Shown here: positions 63,431 to 64,000 of the stretch, in pieces
Layout: each line of letters begins with the position of its first letter
Position numbering within the stretch: position 1 is the stretch's first letter
Assembly (NCBI RefSeq): GCF_043641665.1
Contig: NC_092200.1
Coordinates: 1,788,572 to 1,852,571, forward strand
DNA length: 64,000 nucleotides
Reading direction: 5' to 3'
Source: Enoplosus armatus
Taxonomy: Eukaryota > Chordata > Actinopteri > Centrarchiformes > Enoplosidae
The notes under the pieces: model-generated
Databases searched by the model: none
Told to the model about the DNA's origin: nothing
The model's input: only the letters and a program-made list of their open reading frames with translations
Position numbers and translations under genes: made by a program

Positions 63431-64000
63431 GTGAGTTCACTGACTGTAGCTTATGTAGTTGTTTTGTATATATCGAATTCAAATCCTTGTCTGAGGTTTA
63501 CAAAGTTTGGTTAATTAACTTTCAGGATCTGCCTTTGCACAAATCTGAAGGAATTTATAGAGTAATGAAAAGTAAAGAAAGGACATGTTTGACAGGACAG
63601 TTTTTCAGCTTCCATAGGCTCACATTGTGGTCCAGTGAAGATGATGTCAGTACTGATGAGGCTGTTGAGTGTGTGAGGGATATGAATGTTGTTGAAGATC
63701 TGATGAGAGCAACAACAGATTGTATATAGTTTTTAAAAAGTTTTTGTTCTCTAACAAATCATCAAATTTGAAGCCAAAGACATTTACATTACATCAAAAA
63801 CCAAATAAATAGTCTGCACCAAAAACATCTTTGTCTTCAAGGACAGATCATATTTGTTGAAATCTATCTCAGTACAGAACTCACGTGCCCAAATGTACAT
63901 TCAAAGAGTTATTGGTGTCTGAGAAGCAATCCATTTATAACCTGACTCCGATGTTACAAGATGGAGGACAAAATCCACAGTCTTGTTCTGTGTTGAAATG
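63431..64000 (+). other. Start of the next NLR intron
   Basis: No second LRR exon appears before the window ends. AT-rich sequence without recognisable repeats. Confidence 0.6.

Overview
The window is vertebrate DNA, almost certainly from a spiny-rayed teleost. It has two split genes with GT-AG exons, very dense (CA)n/(GT)n microsatellites, and several dispersed repeats that I recognise from fish genomes. No bacterial-style operons, rRNA, tRNA or CRISPR arrays were found.

Positions 1-40589 (+ strand) hold the 3' two thirds of a voltage-gated sodium channel alpha subunit. Thirteen exons run from the end of domain II S6 through the II-III linker, domain III, the inactivation gate, domain IV and the C-terminal tail. 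Together they encode 1,059 residues with no frame break; the 5' exons lie upstream of the window. Exon lengths and phases fit the vertebrate Nav pattern (121, 155, 174, 123, 276, 54, 138, 105, 271, 1307). The tail ([22 protein letters not shown]) and the domain III pore loop point to the SCN5A (Nav1.5) branch, i.e. a teleost scn5a co-orthologue.

Two features stand out in this gene. First, an extra 123-bp open exon at 26620-26742 is a second, fully coding version of the domain III S3-S4 voltage-sensor exon. Second, the intron just before the IFM gate exon is an AT-AC intron (35427-35630), with an in-frame GT-AG alternative shifted by 4 nt on both sides. The large introns hold microsatellites, fish-type dispersed repeats, a 1.3-kb tandem array of a roughly 33-bp unit (6166-7458), and several repeat-poor islands that may be regulatory. 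One of these contains a perfect RFX X-box palindrome.

Positions 40590-53100 are 3'UTR and intergenic DNA with microsatellites and repeats and no supported gene. At 53104-54102 lie a broken C2H2 zinc-finger fragment and a decayed BEL/Pao retrotransposon piece (gag zinc knuckles and protease region). From 54.9 kb to the end is a fish-type NLR gene, preceded by a decayed N-terminal cassette. It has two homologous N-terminal cassette exons, a RING exon, a 1.75-kb FISNA-NACHT exon and a first 174-bp LRR exon; the remaining LRR exons lie beyond the window. The two genes are functionally unrelated: membrane excitability versus cytosolic innate immunity.
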